The notes under the pieces are model-generated. The model made no database searches. It was given only the letters and a program-made list of their open reading frames with translations, and was not told the origin of the DNA. Below, in pieces: positions 28,100-37,578 of a stretch of 64,000 nucleotides of DNA. The number at the start of each line of letters is the position of its first letter. The stretch's first letter is position 1. The stretch comes from an uncultured Sphingomonadaceae bacterium (GTDB lineage: Bacteria > Pseudomonadota > Alphaproteobacteria > Sphingomonadales > Sphingomonadaceae): positions 186,001 to 250,000 of the forward strand of contig CAJXSN010000001.1 in the NCBI GenBank assembly GCA_913060895.1, written 5' to 3'. The position numbers were made by a program, and so were the translations under genes.

Positions 28100-29487
28100 G
28101 GGGTTTGTCCGCCGGCGAAAAGTGGTTTGGCCAGGCTCAGCTCGTGCCCTTCAGGCAGATCGCAGCCGGTGATCGCACCCACTATCTGGCGAAAATGTTC
28201 GCCCCGTTTTTCGAAATCGCGGAACTGGTCGAAGCTGGCGCAGGCCGGGGCCAGCAATACGACATCGCCGGGTTTGGCCGCTTCGGCTGCCTGTTTTACC
28301 GCTTCGCAGATCAGCTCGCATTGTTCGACAGGGACACGGCCCTGCAACAATTCCGCAAAGCGCGGACCGGCTTCTCCGATCGTGTAGGCGGCAGCGACAT
28401 TGGGCAGTTGCCCCTCGCATTCGCCCAGCCCGTCCTCCTTTGCCAGACCGCCGACGATCCAGTGGATGCGCGGGCTGCTGCCGGCAGGCCATGCGGCCAG
28501 GGCCGGTGCGGCAGAGGCGGCGTTGGTCGCCTTGCTGTCATTGATAAACAGCACGTCGTCATGGGTGCAGACCACTTCCATCCGGTGCGGCAATCCGGCG
28601 AAGGATTGCATGGCCGGTTCCCACTGATCGGGCGTCACGCCCATCGCTTCTGCCAGCGTAATCGCTGCCGCCGCGTTTTGCAGGTTATGCGGGCCCTGCA
28701 GGGCAGGCCAGTCCTGCTGCATATCCGCCAGTTTCTGCGGCTCCAGACAGACCGCCAGACCATGCGGGCGACGCTCTGCCGCAGCTTCCCGGAATGCGCG
28801 GGTGGTGGCATCCTGACAGCCAAAGACGGCAAATTGCCCCGTGCCCTGCATCGCCATCAGGCGGCTTTTGGAAAAGGCGTAGCCTTCGAACCCGTCATAC
28901 CGGTCCAGATGGTCGGGCGTAACATTCAGCAGCACCGCCGCTTCGCAGGCGAGCGAGCGGGTCAGATCGATCTGGTAACTCGACAACTCCAGCACATAGA
29001 CGCCCGCGCCATTATTGTTCGGCGTCAGCGGGTCTTCGCCCAGTATCGGCAGGCCGATATTGCCGCCCATCCGGCACGGCACGCCCGCCTGTTCCAGAAT
29101 ATGTGTGGTCAGCGCGGTGGTGGTCGATTTGCCATTGGTGCCGGTAATTCCGATCACACGGTGCGGCGGCAGATCGGCGCGGGCCTGCGCGAACAGTTCG
29201 ATATCGCCGATGACCGGCACCCCGAAGCGCGCCGCCCTTTCCACGATCGGATGGGTGTTGAGCGGCACTCCGGGGGAAACGACCACCGCGTCATACCCGG
29301 TCAGATCCAGCGTCAGCAGATCGGCGATTTCGGCGCGGCCCGCCAGCGCTTCACGCGGTTCTTCCTGCCGGTCCCACGCGGTGACCTGCGCACCACTTGC
29401 CAGCAGGGCCTCCGCCGCCGCCATTCCCGAGCGGGCGAGGCCAAGAATGGCGTAACGCTTCCCGGAAAAGGCGGGGGAGGTTATCAT
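28096..29487 (-). CDS. murD: UDP-N-acetylmuramoylalanine--D-glutamate ligase
   Basis: MurD adds D-Glu to UDP-MurNAc-L-Ala. The 463-residue ligase starts with YAILGLARSGMAAAEALLA and has the ATP loop VIGITGTNGKSTTTALTTHIL, LNVTPDHLDRYDGFEGYAFSK, FINDSKATNAASAAPALAAW, and LAPACASFDQFRDFEKRGEHF near the end. Seven bases separate its start from the mraY stop. Confidence 0.97.
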   Translation of the reverse strand: MITSPAFSGKRYAILGLARSGMAAAEALLASGAQVTAWDRQEEPREALAGRAEIADLLTLDLTGYDAVVVSPGVPLNTHPIVERAARFGVPVIGDIELFAQARADLPPHRVIGITGTNGKSTTTALTTHILEQAGVPCRMGGNIGLPILGEDPLTPNNNGAGVYVLELSSYQIDLTRSLACEAAVLLNVTPDHLDRYDGFEGYAFSKSRLMAMQGTGQFAVFGCQDATTRAFREAAAERRPHGLAVCLEPQKLADMQQDWPALQGPHNLQNAAAAITLAEAMGVTPDQWEPAMQSFAGLPHRMEVVCTHDDVLFINDSKATNAASAAPALAAWPAGSSPRIHWIVGGLAKEDGLGECEGQLPNVAAAYTIGEAGPRFAELLQGRVPVEQCELICEAVKQAAEAAKPGDVVLLAPACASFDQFRDFEKRGEHFRQIVGAITGCDLPEGHELSLAKPLFAGGQTP

Positions 29488-29494
29488 GCGCCTG

Positions 29495-30565
29495 TCACCG
29501 CAGCTTCAGTGTCGCGAGGCCCAGCAGGGCGAGGACGATGGCGATGATCCAGAAACGGATGACGACCTTGCTCTCGCTCCACCCCAGCTGCTCGAAATGG
29601 TGGTGGATCGGCGCCATGCGGAACACCCGTTTGCCGGTCCGTTTGAACCAGAACACCTGAATGATCACCGACAGGGCTTCGAATACGAACAGCCCGCCAA
29701 CAATGGCGAGAACGATTTCGTGATGGCTGGCAACGGCAATCGCCCCCAATGCCCCGCCCAGCGCCAGGCTGCCGGTATCGCCCATGAACACGGCGGCCGG
29801 CGGCGCGTTGAACCACAGGAAGGCCAGCCCCGCCCCCATGATCGCGGCGCAGAATATCGCCAGCTCTCCTGCCCCTTCCACATAGGGGATGCCCAGATAT
29901 TCGGAATAATCGACGCGGCCCGCCAGATAGGAGATGATGGCAAACGTGCCCGCCGCGATAATCACCGGCATGATCGCCAGCCCGTCCAGCCCGTCTGTCA
30001 GGTTTACCGCATTGCCCGCCCCCACAATTACGAATGCGGCGAAGAAGTAATAGCCCCAGCCCAGCGGTATCGCCCGGTCGGATACGAACGGCACATACAG
30101 CCATGTGTTGATCTGGCTGACGATGATGTAGCTGGCGATGCCTGCGACGATAAATTCCAGCAGCAGGCGGATCTTGCCCGAAACGCCCTTGTGGCTGCCT
30201 TTCGACACCTTGTCGTAATCGTCCATGAAGCCGATCAGGCCGAACCCCCCGGTCACCGCGAGGCACGCCCAGACGAAGGGGCTGGACAGGTCCATCCAGA
30301 TCATCAGGCTGAGCGTCAGGGAAATCAGGATCATCAATCCACCCATTGTGGGTGTGCCGACTTTGGCCAGATGGGTCTGCGGTCCATCCTCGCGGATCGG
30401 CTGCCCCTTGCCCTGCCGCACGCGCAGCATATCGATCAGCCGGGGACCGATTATCAAGCCGATCACGAGCGCTGTCATAAGCGTCGCTCCGGCGCGGAAC
30501 GTCTGGTATCGAACGAGGTTGAACAACCCCTCGAATTCCATCCATTCAGCTAGCAAATACAGCAT
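29495..30565 (-). CDS. mraY: Phospho-N-acetylmuramoyl-pentapeptide transferase
   Basis: MraY forms lipid I by moving phospho-MurNAc-pentapeptide to undecaprenyl phosphate. The 356-residue polytopic protein has about ten helices. The conserved cytoplasmic loops are visible: [42 protein letters not shown] and [20 protein letters not shown], with [13 protein letters not shown] near the C-terminus. It is 21 bases after murF. Confidence 0.97.
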   Translation of the reverse strand: MLYLLAEWMEFEGLFNLVRYQTFRAGATLMTALVIGLIIGPRLIDMLRVRQGKGQPIREDGPQTHLAKVGTPTMGGLMILISLTLSLMIWMDLSSPFVWACLAVTGGFGLIGFMDDYDKVSKGSHKGVSGKIRLLLEFIVAGIASYIIVSQINTWLYVPFVSDRAIPLGWGYYFFAAFVIVGAGNAVNLTDGLDGLAIMPVIIAAGTFAIISYLAGRVDYSEYLGIPYVEGAGELAIFCAAIMGAGLAFLWFNAPPAAVFMGDTGSLALGGALGAIAVASHHEIVLAIVGGLFVFEALSVIIQVFWFKRTGKRVFRMAPIHHHFEQLGWSESKVVIRFWIIAIVLALLGLATLKLR

Positions 30566-30586
30566 AGTGCCTACTCGGCCCCCAAA

Positions 30587-32092
30587 TTATCCCTGCCGCG
30601 CCGTCCAGTGATCGACCAACCGGCCCAGCCCGACAGAATTGGACCCCTTGACCAGTATCGCATCGCCGCTGGCGAGCCCGTATTCCTCTACCGCAGCAAT
30701 GGCCTGCGCAGGTCCATCGCAATGCGCGAAGGTCATCCCGTTGCCAAGCGTACCGGCGGCGGCTTTCCCCACCTCCTGTGCCAAAGTGCGGGCAAGCGTT
30801 TTCATCTCGTCGCCCACCAGAATGGCATGGTCGATCTTTGCCTGGGCCAGCGGCTCCAGCAAGGCATCGTGCATTGCGGGCGCAAAATCGCCCAATTCCT
30901 TCATGCTGCCCAGCACCGCGATCCGGCGGGTGGCCGGTGTCTGCCCCAGCTGGCGCAAGGTCGCGCGCATCGATGCCGGGTTCGCATTGTAGCTTTCATC
31001 GATCAGCAGGGCCTTTCCGTCTGCGACCGGAATCTGGTGCCGGGCACCGCGCCCCTTCAGGCCGCCAAGTTCGGCCAGCGCAAGCCCTGCCGCACCCAGA
31101 TCGCCACCTGCCGCCTGAACCGCTGCCAGAACGCAGAGCGAGTTGGAAATCCAGTGTTCGCCCGGCTCAGCAACGGAATAGCACAGCCGCGTATCACCAA
31201 CCTGCGCTGTCACCAGCGAACCGCCATTGGCCGCCGGAATTGCGTCCAGCAGTCGTACGTCCGCATGTGCTGCGCGGCCGAAGGTTATGATCCGCGCGTT
31301 ATACTTTTTGGCGTGTTCGGCCAGTCGCTCGGTAAATTCGCCATCCGCCGGAATGATGGCTGTTCCGCCCTCCACAAGCCCGCCGAAGATTTCCGCCTTG
31401 GCATCGGCAATAGCCTCCATCGTGCCCAAATTCTCGATATGGGCCGGGGCAATAATCGTGACGACAGCGACATGCGGCCTCGCATGAGCGGACAGCACTT
31501 CGATCTCGCGCGCATTGTTCATGCCCATCTCGAACACGCCATAATAGGAGCGAGCCGGCATCCGTGCGAGGCTGAGCGGGACACCGACATGGTTGTTGTA
31601 ACTGCGGACGGAGCGATGCGCGTGCCCGCGGCTGGAACGATCCAGTGCAGCGAAGATGGCTTCTTTTACCCCGGTTTTTCCGACCGATCCCGTCACTGCA
31701 ATCCGCTTGGCACTGGTGCGGTCACGCGCGGCATGAGCCAGCGCATGGAGAGCGGCAGTGGTGTCCTCCACCAATACATGCGGGCCATCTACGGGACGAT
31801 CCACCAGTGCCGCAGAAGCCCCGCTGGCAAAGGCTTTATCGACGAATTTGTGGCCGTCCATCGCCTCGCCCTTCAGCGCAACGAACAGATCGCCGGGACG
31901 CACATCCCGACTGTCCATCTCAACCCCTGAGCACTGGAAATCGCCGCTGGCCGTACCGCCGGTGGCTGCGGCAATTTCCTGCGCAGACCACAGCGCCAGC
32001 GGCAGAGCATCGCGCACTGTGCGGGGCCATGACCGGATTGCCGGATGACGCACCTGTTGCCGCAATGGCTTGGCAAGCGGGCTGGCACTCAT
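30587..32092 (-). CDS. murF: UDP-N-acetylmuramoyl-tripeptide--D-alanyl-D-alanine ligase
   Basis: MurF joins D-Ala-D-Ala to the stem peptide. From ATG 32092 it has 501 residues, with VEMDSRDVRPGDLFVALKG, the ATP loop AVTGSVGKTGVKEAI, YNNHVGVPLSLARMP, and LLIDESYNANPASMRATL. About 35 N-terminal residues precede the usual family start (WSAQEIAAATGG), a modest extension. The ATG overlaps the murE stop (ATGA); the ORF track adds 14 out-of-context residues. Confidence 0.95.
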   Translation of the reverse strand: MSASPLAKPLRQQVRHPAIRSWPRTVRDALPLALWSAQEIAAATGGTASGDFQCSGVEMDSRDVRPGDLFVALKGEAMDGHKFVDKAFASGASAALVDRPVDGPHVLVEDTTAALHALAHAARDRTSAKRIAVTGSVGKTGVKEAIFAALDRSSRGHAHRSVRSYNNHVGVPLSLARMPARSYYGVFEMGMNNAREIEVLSAHARPHVAVVTIIAPAHIENLGTMEAIADAKAEIFGGLVEGGTAIIPADGEFTERLAEHAKKYNARIITFGRAAHADVRLLDAIPAANGGSLVTAQVGDTRLCYSVAEPGEHWISNSLCVLAAVQAAGGDLGAAGLALAELGGLKGRGARHQIPVADGKALLIDESYNANPASMRATLRQLGQTPATRRIAVLGSMKELGDFAPAMHDALLEPLAQAKIDHAILVGDEMKTLARTLAQEVGKAAAGTLGNGMTFAHCDGPAQAIAAVEEYGLASGDAILVKGSNSVGLGRLVDHWTARQG

Positions 32093-33576
32093 TGTTCGTC
32101 TCTCCAAGCATTCTGGCCGATTTCGGCACTGCATTCCCGCGCGACTTCAACGTCGTCGAACGGCAGGATACGCACCTGTTCGCCCGTTCCGACAATCTGG
32201 CCGCGTTCATGTCCCTTGCCGGCGATCAGGACGATATCGTCCTTCCCCGCCTGCGAAATTGCCTGCGCTATGGCAGTCCGCCGGTCACCCGTTTCGGACG
32301 CGTTATCCCCTGCCCCTTCGAGCACTTGAGCGCGGATTGCTTCCGGCGCTTCGCCGCGCGGGTTATCGTCGGTTACAATCACGATGTCCGAGAGGCGCGA
32401 GGCAGTTTGCCCCATTGGTGCGCGCTTGCCGTGATCGCGGTCGCCGCCCGCGCCGAACACTGTAATCAACCGGCCTGCAACATGGGGGCGCAAGGCTTCG
32501 ATGGCCGCTTCCAGCGCATCGGGTGTGTGGGCGTAGTCGATATAAACAGGCGCGCCGCCGGGGGCGATGGCAGCCCGCTCCAGCCGGCCGCGAACGGGTT
32601 GAAGGCGCGAAACCCCATCCCAGACCCGCGCCGGATCGCCGCCGGTTGCCAGTACCAGTGCCGCCGAAGTCAGCGCATTGGCAGCCTGATACGCGCCGAT
32701 CAGCGGCAGACGCAGCCTGTGCGTTTCGCCGCCATGCTCGATTTCCATATCCTGCCCCAGTCGAGTGGGGGTACAGCCGGTCAACCGAATGAAATCCCCG
32801 GCCGGGCCGACAGTCAGAACGTCCAGATCAGCAGCCTCGGCGCGAGCAATCGCCTGACGTGTCCAGTCATCCTCGCCGGCATAGATAATCGCCTTGCCGC
32901 CCTGCACCACGACCTCATCGAACAGCCGCATCTTGGCGTCGAAATACTCTTCCATCGTGGCATGATAATCGAGGTGGTCCCGGCTGAAATTCGTGAACGC
33001 CCCTGCGGCAACCGGCAGACCCTGATTGCGATATTGCGACAGGCCATGACTGCTCGCCTCGTAGGCCACATGGGTCACGCCTTCACGCGCCAAACCGCTG
33101 ACATTGCTCAGGAAGGTGACGATGTCAGGTGTCGTCAGTCCGGTCGAGACACTCTCATCCGGTGTAGTAACGCCCAGAGTTCCGATGCTGGCCGCCCGTT
33201 CGCCCGCCATGCGCCATAACTGGCGGGTCATCTCTGCCGTAGAGGTTTTTCCATTGGTGCCTGTAACGGCTACGATGGTGCCGGGCACCGGCGAGAAATA
33301 CTGCGCTGCCAGATGCGCAAAGGCACGGCGTGGCTCGGGATCGGCAATATGCACTGCGCCGGTTACGCTTGCCTCGGGGCGGGCGACAATCGCAATCGCG
33401 CCGGCCTCTACGGCCTGGGAGATAAAGTTCTCCCCGTTCACCGCGCTGCCCTGAAACGCCCCGAACACGGTTCCCGATGCGACTTTGCGATGATCTATGG
33501 CAAATCCGCTGACGCCCAAATCGGCGCTATTGCCTGCGTCGAACCCGCTCGTCTGTAACAGTTTGCCCAGCTTCAT
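32089..33576 (-). CDS. murE: UDP-MurNAc-L-Ala-D-Glu--2,6-diaminopimelate ligase
   Basis: MurE adds the third stem residue. The 495-residue protein has FAIDHRKVASGTVFGAFQG, the ATP loop IVAVTGTNGKTSTAEMTRQL, YEASSHGLSQYR, NFSRDHLDYHATMEEYFDAK, and the C-terminal VTDDNPRGEAPEAI. The DNPR motif is the meso-diaminopimelate-binding signature, so the cell wall is expected to be DAP-type. The start overlaps the ftsI stop (ATGA). Confidence 0.96.
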   Translation of the reverse strand: MKLGKLLQTSGFDAGNSADLGVSGFAIDHRKVASGTVFGAFQGSAVNGENFISQAVEAGAIAIVARPEASVTGAVHIADPEPRRAFAHLAAQYFSPVPGTIVAVTGTNGKTSTAEMTRQLWRMAGERAASIGTLGVTTPDESVSTGLTTPDIVTFLSNVSGLAREGVTHVAYEASSHGLSQYRNQGLPVAAGAFTNFSRDHLDYHATMEEYFDAKMRLFDEVVVQGGKAIIYAGEDDWTRQAIARAEAADLDVLTVGPAGDFIRLTGCTPTRLGQDMEIEHGGETHRLRLPLIGAYQAANALTSAALVLATGGDPARVWDGVSRLQPVRGRLERAAIAPGGAPVYIDYAHTPDALEAAIEALRPHVAGRLITVFGAGGDRDHGKRAPMGQTASRLSDIVIVTDDNPRGEAPEAIRAQVLEGAGDNASETGDRRTAIAQAISQAGKDDIVLIAGKGHERGQIVGTGEQVRILPFDDVEVARECSAEIGQNAWRDEQ

Positions 33577-35294
33577 TGGCGACCACCCGGGATCAAGGGC
33601 TTGAGGTCGGAGATATCGACATCACGCGACATATCGGGGCGCACGCCCATCAGCGGGCCGATACGCGGGACCAGCTTGCCCACAATCGGCGCGGCATTCC
33701 ACGCTGCCGTCCGCTGGAAAGAACTGGCCTGTGTGCCCTTGGGCTCGTCCAGCATGGCAACCACTACATAGCGCGGATTATCCATCGGGAAGGCGGCGGC
33801 AAAGGTCGAGATCAGGCTGGTTTCACGGTAGCCGCGGCGCCCCGGCTTTTCAGCCGATCCGGTCTTCCCGCCCACACGGTACCCTGCTGCATCGGCGTTT
33901 TTTCCGGTACCGTATATGGCAATCATGCGCAGCAACTGGCGCATGCGCGAACTGGTGGATTCCTTGAACACGCGGCGGCCACGCGGGGCTTTGCCCGCCT
34001 CCAGCTTGCGCAGGGTCGCGGGCCGCCAGACACCGCCATTGACCATCGCGGCATAGGCGCTGGCCAGATGGAGCGGAGTGACCGCAACCCCGTGGCCGTA
34101 ACTGATGGTCATATTGCTCAGCCGCGACCATTTGCCGTCCGGCCAGATCGGATGGCCGCGGGCTGGCAGTTCGATATAGGGCCGCTCGTTCATGCCCAGA
34201 TCGATCATCATGCGGCGCAGTTTTTCCGGACCCAGAGCATCCGCCACCCGCGCGGTTACAGTGTTCGAGGAATGGATCAGCGCCTCGGGTACATTCAGGC
34301 TCGCCCCAAGAAAGTGGCTGTCCGCGAGCGTTGCATTCCCGATCTCGACATCACGGGCGTTCCACCGTTTGGAAAAATCGCGCACCACGCCTGCATCGAT
34401 CGCTGCTGCCACGCTCAGCGGCTTGAAGGTCGAACCAAGCTCGTACACCTGATTGGTCACGCGGTTGAACTCGAAATCCACCACCCGGCGATCCATCTTG
34501 TTCGGATCGAATTCAGGCAGCGATGCCAGCGCCATCACTTCACCGGTATCGACATCCAGCACAATGCCGGCCGCGCCCATTGCATTGGTCGCCAGCATGC
34601 CGCTGCGCAATTCATCCTCCAGCGCGCCCTGCACCCGCATATCGATGGACAGAGCCACCGGCTCGCTGCGCAATACGGGGTCGGACAGGCGCTCCTGCAA
34701 GACCTGCTCCATCCCCACACGCCCTTCGCCGTCATGGTTGACGTAGCCCAGCACATGCGCGCCCAGCGTCCCTTGCGGATAATGCCGATCGGTTTCTTCG
34801 GGCAATTCCAGCGCCAGCTCACCCAGAGCGTGCAGCTTGTTTGCCTGTTCGGGCAGGACGCGGCGGCGCAGATACCCGGCCTTTCCGCTGGTCAGCCGAC
34901 GTTTGACCACGGCGCGGTCCAGATCGGGGAAAATCGCCACGATCCCGTCGGCAACTTCATCAGCAGGACGGGTTAACGCAGCACCGCCATCCCCCATTGC
35001 CTTGGGATTGAACCACAGCGCCCGGGCCGGAAAATTGCGCGCCATCGGCATGCCATTGCGATCAACAATTTCACCGCGATCGGGCAGCAGGGCTTCTTCC
35101 AGAGAAGCCGGGCCGGATGTACCACCGTCAATGCCCAGAAACACGATGCGAATAAGTGCAGCCAGCGCCACCAGAGCAAACAGGACGGCGATCAACAGCA
35201 CACGCAGACGCGCCACCAGCACAGCTTCGTGCCGCTGCGTAACGGGCCTGATCCGGCCGATGGAGATCGCCGTATCGATGCCAAGCGTAGTCAT
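33573..35294 (-). CDS. ftsI: Septal peptidoglycan transpeptidase FtsI (PBP3)
   Basis: FtsI crosslinks septal peptidoglycan. The 573-residue class B penicillin-binding protein has a short basic cytoplasmic tail and one membrane helix (VLLIAVLFALVALAALIRIVFL). A periplasmic pedestal domain follows, then the transpeptidase domain. The active-site motifs are ELGSTFKPLSV (SxxK), HSSNTVTAR (SxN) and VGGKTGSAEK (KTG). No PASTA domain is present. Its ATG overlaps the end of the ftsL-like gene. Confidence 0.96.
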   Translation of the reverse strand: MTTLGIDTAISIGRIRPVTQRHEAVLVARLRVLLIAVLFALVALAALIRIVFLGIDGGTSGPASLEEALLPDRGEIVDRNGMPMARNFPARALWFNPKAMGDGGAALTRPADEVADGIVAIFPDLDRAVVKRRLTSGKAGYLRRRVLPEQANKLHALGELALELPEETDRHYPQGTLGAHVLGYVNHDGEGRVGMEQVLQERLSDPVLRSEPVALSIDMRVQGALEDELRSGMLATNAMGAAGIVLDVDTGEVMALASLPEFDPNKMDRRVVDFEFNRVTNQVYELGSTFKPLSVAAAIDAGVVRDFSKRWNARDVEIGNATLADSHFLGASLNVPEALIHSSNTVTARVADALGPEKLRRMMIDLGMNERPYIELPARGHPIWPDGKWSRLSNMTISYGHGVAVTPLHLASAYAAMVNGGVWRPATLRKLEAGKAPRGRRVFKESTSSRMRQLLRMIAIYGTGKNADAAGYRVGGKTGSAEKPGRRGYRETSLISTFAAAFPMDNPRYVVVAMLDEPKGTQASSFQRTAAWNAAPIVGKLVPRIGPLMGVRPDMSRDVDISDLKPLIPGGRQ

Positions 35295-35833
35295 TCCGTC
35301 AGCTCCGCCTGCCCGCTTGGCATATCGATCGGCGCGCCCAGCCGATCCGCCAGTGAAGCGGCCACCCCTGCCTGCCTGCTGAGTGCGCTTTTTTTATTAC
35401 GCTGCGCCGCAAATGACGGCTTCGATGCCGGAAGACCGGTCAACGGTGAGACCATTGCCATCAGAGAGCTGTCGCCAGCCTCCGTTTCATCCGGCGCGCG
35501 GGCCACCCGAATGGGTGCCGGTGCGCCCGGTGCGCGACCTTCGCCCAATCTGGCCAGCTGCCGCTCGGTTTCCAGAAACTGGTCGGCGCGCGGCGCGGCG
35601 TAGCCGAAATCGACCTTGTTCCAGTTTGCCAGCTGCTGCTGGTTGGCGCGGGTCTGATATTCCGTTTCCAGCCGCTGTGTTTCACGCTCGAGCGCGATAA
35701 TCTGGCGCTCTGCACGAACCACTTCGCTCTTCACAGCGTTCACCCGGAAGGTCAGCGCAACAAACAGCATCAGGCATACAGCGAGCAGGGCCAGCCAGCC
35801 GATCTGGCGAATGCGGGATGAAGGGGCAATCAT
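35291..35833 (-). CDS. ftsL: FtsL-like cell division protein
   Basis: A 180-residue bitopic protein between rsmH and ftsI, the standard ftsL position. One membrane helix ([19 protein letters not shown]) is followed by a coiled-coil stretch ([22 protein letters not shown]) and an [21 protein letters not shown] segment. The tail to residue 180 is longer than typical FtsL and rich in Ala/Pro/Ser. The family is poorly conserved, so the name rests on position, topology and coiled coil. It overlaps both neighbours by four bases. Confidence 0.87.
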   Translation of the reverse strand: MIAPSSRIRQIGWLALLAVCLMLFVALTFRVNAVKSEVVRAERQIIALERETQRLETEYQTRANQQQLANWNKVDFGYAAPRADQFLETERQLARLGEGRAPGAPAPIRVARAPDETEAGDSSLMAMVSPLTGLPASKPSFAAQRNKKSALSRQAGVAASLADRLGAPIDMPSGQAELTE

Positions 35834-36789
35834 GCCGCTTCTCTTGCAGGAACGTCTGTCCGTACGGCGTGGCGCAGGACGGAGGAACGGGCCCGGGGGT
35901 TGCGTGCAAGTTCCGCCTCGCCGGGGCGAATTGCCTTTGAAACGGAGGTGAAAACAGCCGGCGGGGCATCGGTGCGGGGAAGGTGACGAGAGCCACCGCC
36001 GGCCGCCTGGGAAGCGCCTTTGAAAAAGCGCTTCACAATGCGATCTTCGAGGGAATGGAAGCTGACCACGGCCAGCTTGCCATCTGATTTCAAAAGCTGT
36101 TCTGCTGCAGACAAGCCCTGCACCAATTCGTCCAACTCTCCATTCACATGGATACGGATCGCCTGAAAAGAGCGCGTCGCGGGGTCTTTAGGCGCGCCGG
36201 GGCGATGGCCCAGCGCCTTGCGAATGATGCGGGCCAGTTCGCCCGTGGTTTCCAGCGGGCGCGCAGCGACAATGGCCCGGGCGACACGGCGCGACTGGCG
36301 TTCCTCGCCATACTGATACAGCACGTCGGCAATCTGGTCGGCTTCGGCAGTGTTCAGAAAATCGGCCGCGCTAGGCCCGTCCTGCTCCATCCGCATATCG
36401 AGCGGCCCGTCGGTGGAAAACGCAAAACCGCGCTCCGCCTGATCGAGCTGCATCGACGAGACACCGATATCCATCGCGATGCCATCGACGTCGGTCACCC
36501 CCGCCTTGGACAAAACGTCGAACATCTCCGAAAACCGGTGCGGGTGAAGCACCAGGCGGGGCGGTTGCTCCTGCGCCTCGTCCCACTTCGCACCTGCTGC
36601 AATCGCATCGGGGTCACGGTCGAAGGCATGGACTGTTGCGCCTGTATCCAGCAGTGCGCGGGTGTAGCCGCCTGCTCCAAACGTTGCGTCGACCAGAACA
36701 TCACCGGGCTGCGGGTCCAGCGCGGCGACGACTTCATCGAGCAGGACAGGGATATGGGGCTGAATGGCGGGCGCGGCAGAAGAAGTCAC
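35830..36789 (-). CDS. rsmH: 16S rRNA (cytosine-1402-N4)-methyltransferase
   Basis: RsmH (MraW) methylates C1402 in the ribosomal P site using S-adenosylmethionine. From GTG 36789 it has 319 residues. Visible motifs are [54 protein letters not shown], and [23 protein letters not shown]. The C-terminal [22 protein letters not shown] is typical. The GTG overlaps the mraZ stop (GTGA). The ORF track start lies 34 codons upstream, inside mraZ. Confidence 0.96.
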   Translation of the reverse strand: MTSSAAPAIQPHIPVLLDEVVAALDPQPGDVLVDATFGAGGYTRALLDTGATVHAFDRDPDAIAAGAKWDEAQEQPPRLVLHPHRFSEMFDVLSKAGVTDVDGIAMDIGVSSMQLDQAERGFAFSTDGPLDMRMEQDGPSAADFLNTAEADQIADVLYQYGEERQSRRVARAIVAARPLETTGELARIIRKALGHRPGAPKDPATRSFQAIRIHVNGELDELVQGLSAAEQLLKSDGKLAVVSFHSLEDRIVKRFFKGASQAAGGGSRHLPRTDAPPAVFTSVSKAIRPGEAELARNPRARSSVLRHAVRTDVPAREAA

Positions 36790-37286
36790 TTGCCCTTCCC
36801 CTTCGCTTGGGCCTGCTCCAGCATGGCACGGCAAGCCGCCTGCGCCGACTGCCACTTGGGGCCCATCTTGAAGAGCTCTTCCGGCTCCCACATGGTGAAA
36901 AAGTCCTCAGCCCCGCGGAAGAACAGGCCGGTTTTGATATTGGCGAGCCCCGTCAGGTGGCTGGGCATGACAAAGCGACCGCTGTCATCGAAGGGGATGG
37001 TTTCAAAGCCAAACAGCTCGCTGGCCCGCTCGTCATAATCGAAATCGTTGCCGCGATCGTCAGCGCGGTCCTGCTCGCGTTCCAGCTTGCGCTTCAGTTC
37101 GATCCGGCGGGTGGTTCCGAACCCGACCAGGCAATTCCAGCGGTCGTGCTTATCTATGCATAGCAGGCGGTTATCCTCGCTGGCTGCCCGCACTTCTTTG
37201 CGAAATGCAGGAGGCAACGCGAAACGACCCTTATCGCCAGCCGGCGAAAAGGCCTGTCCCGAATATCCTGCAAAATCGCTTGCCAC
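36786..37286 (-). CDS. mraZ: Transcriptional regulator MraZ
   Basis: MraZ is a SpoVT/AbrB-fold DNA-binding protein that represses its own dcw operon in E. coli. The 166-residue protein has two AbrB-like halves: [19 protein letters not shown] and [20 protein letters not shown]. The start codon appears to be GTG, preceded by a G-rich stretch. It is the first gene of the dcw cluster. Upstream lies a ten-base-phased GGGA array described separately, consistent with autoregulation. Confidence 0.95.
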   Translation of the reverse strand: MASDFAGYSGQAFSPAGDKGRFALPPAFRKEVRAASEDNRLLCIDKHDRWNCLVGFGTTRRIELKRKLEREQDRADDRGNDFDYDERASELFGFETIPFDDSGRFVMPSHLTGLANIKTGLFFRGAEDFFTMWEPEELFKMGPKWQSAQAACRAMLEQAQAKGKGK

Positions 37287-37578
37287 TCCCCGCTCGTCCC
37301 CGAATGAGCGCCTCTATCTCTGATGGACACAGCTTTTCCGCAGTCGCCAGCGCGCAAGCACCGGCAACTTGCCGTCCCAATAGGCACGACGTGGCGGAAT
37401 CCTCGTATCCGTTGAAATGCGGTCCTACCGCGCGTGAGGTCGGGAGAAAAGGGGAAAAGACGTATTTTTTCGGGAAATCCCGCTACGTTAATGATTTCTT
37501 TACTTTTTTAACATTCGCTCAAACATCGCGTTCGCCTGTTTCTGGCTTTTCGAAGCTGTCCGATAGGCGAGGTCACTG
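37287..37578 (-). promoter_or_regulatory. mraZ/dcw upstream region
   Basis: A 292-base non-coding stretch with an AT-rich centre (about 37460-37515). It should hold the main dcw promoter. Features seen are phased NGGGA elements at 37441-37475, a palindrome CGGGA-AA-TCCCG at 37471-37482, TTAA-N7-TTTAC at 37488-37503 and a GAATC at about 37397. No -35/-10 pair is convincing enough to place a start site. Confidence 0.55.
37441..37475 (+). promoter_or_regulatory. Candidate MraZ operator: GGGA elements in ten-base phase
   Basis: CGGGA at 37441, GGGGA at 37451 and CGGGA at 37471 lie exactly in ten-base register; the 37461 position is not matched. Known MraZ sites are TGGGN repeats separated by five bases, also a ten-base period. 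The first base differs from T in all three, and the sites are about 155-185 bases before the mraZ start. Confidence 0.4.

Noticed and set aside
28093-29547. 484-residue ORF antisense to murD
   Set aside because: Shadow ORF over a certain gene; composition is biased and there is no domain.
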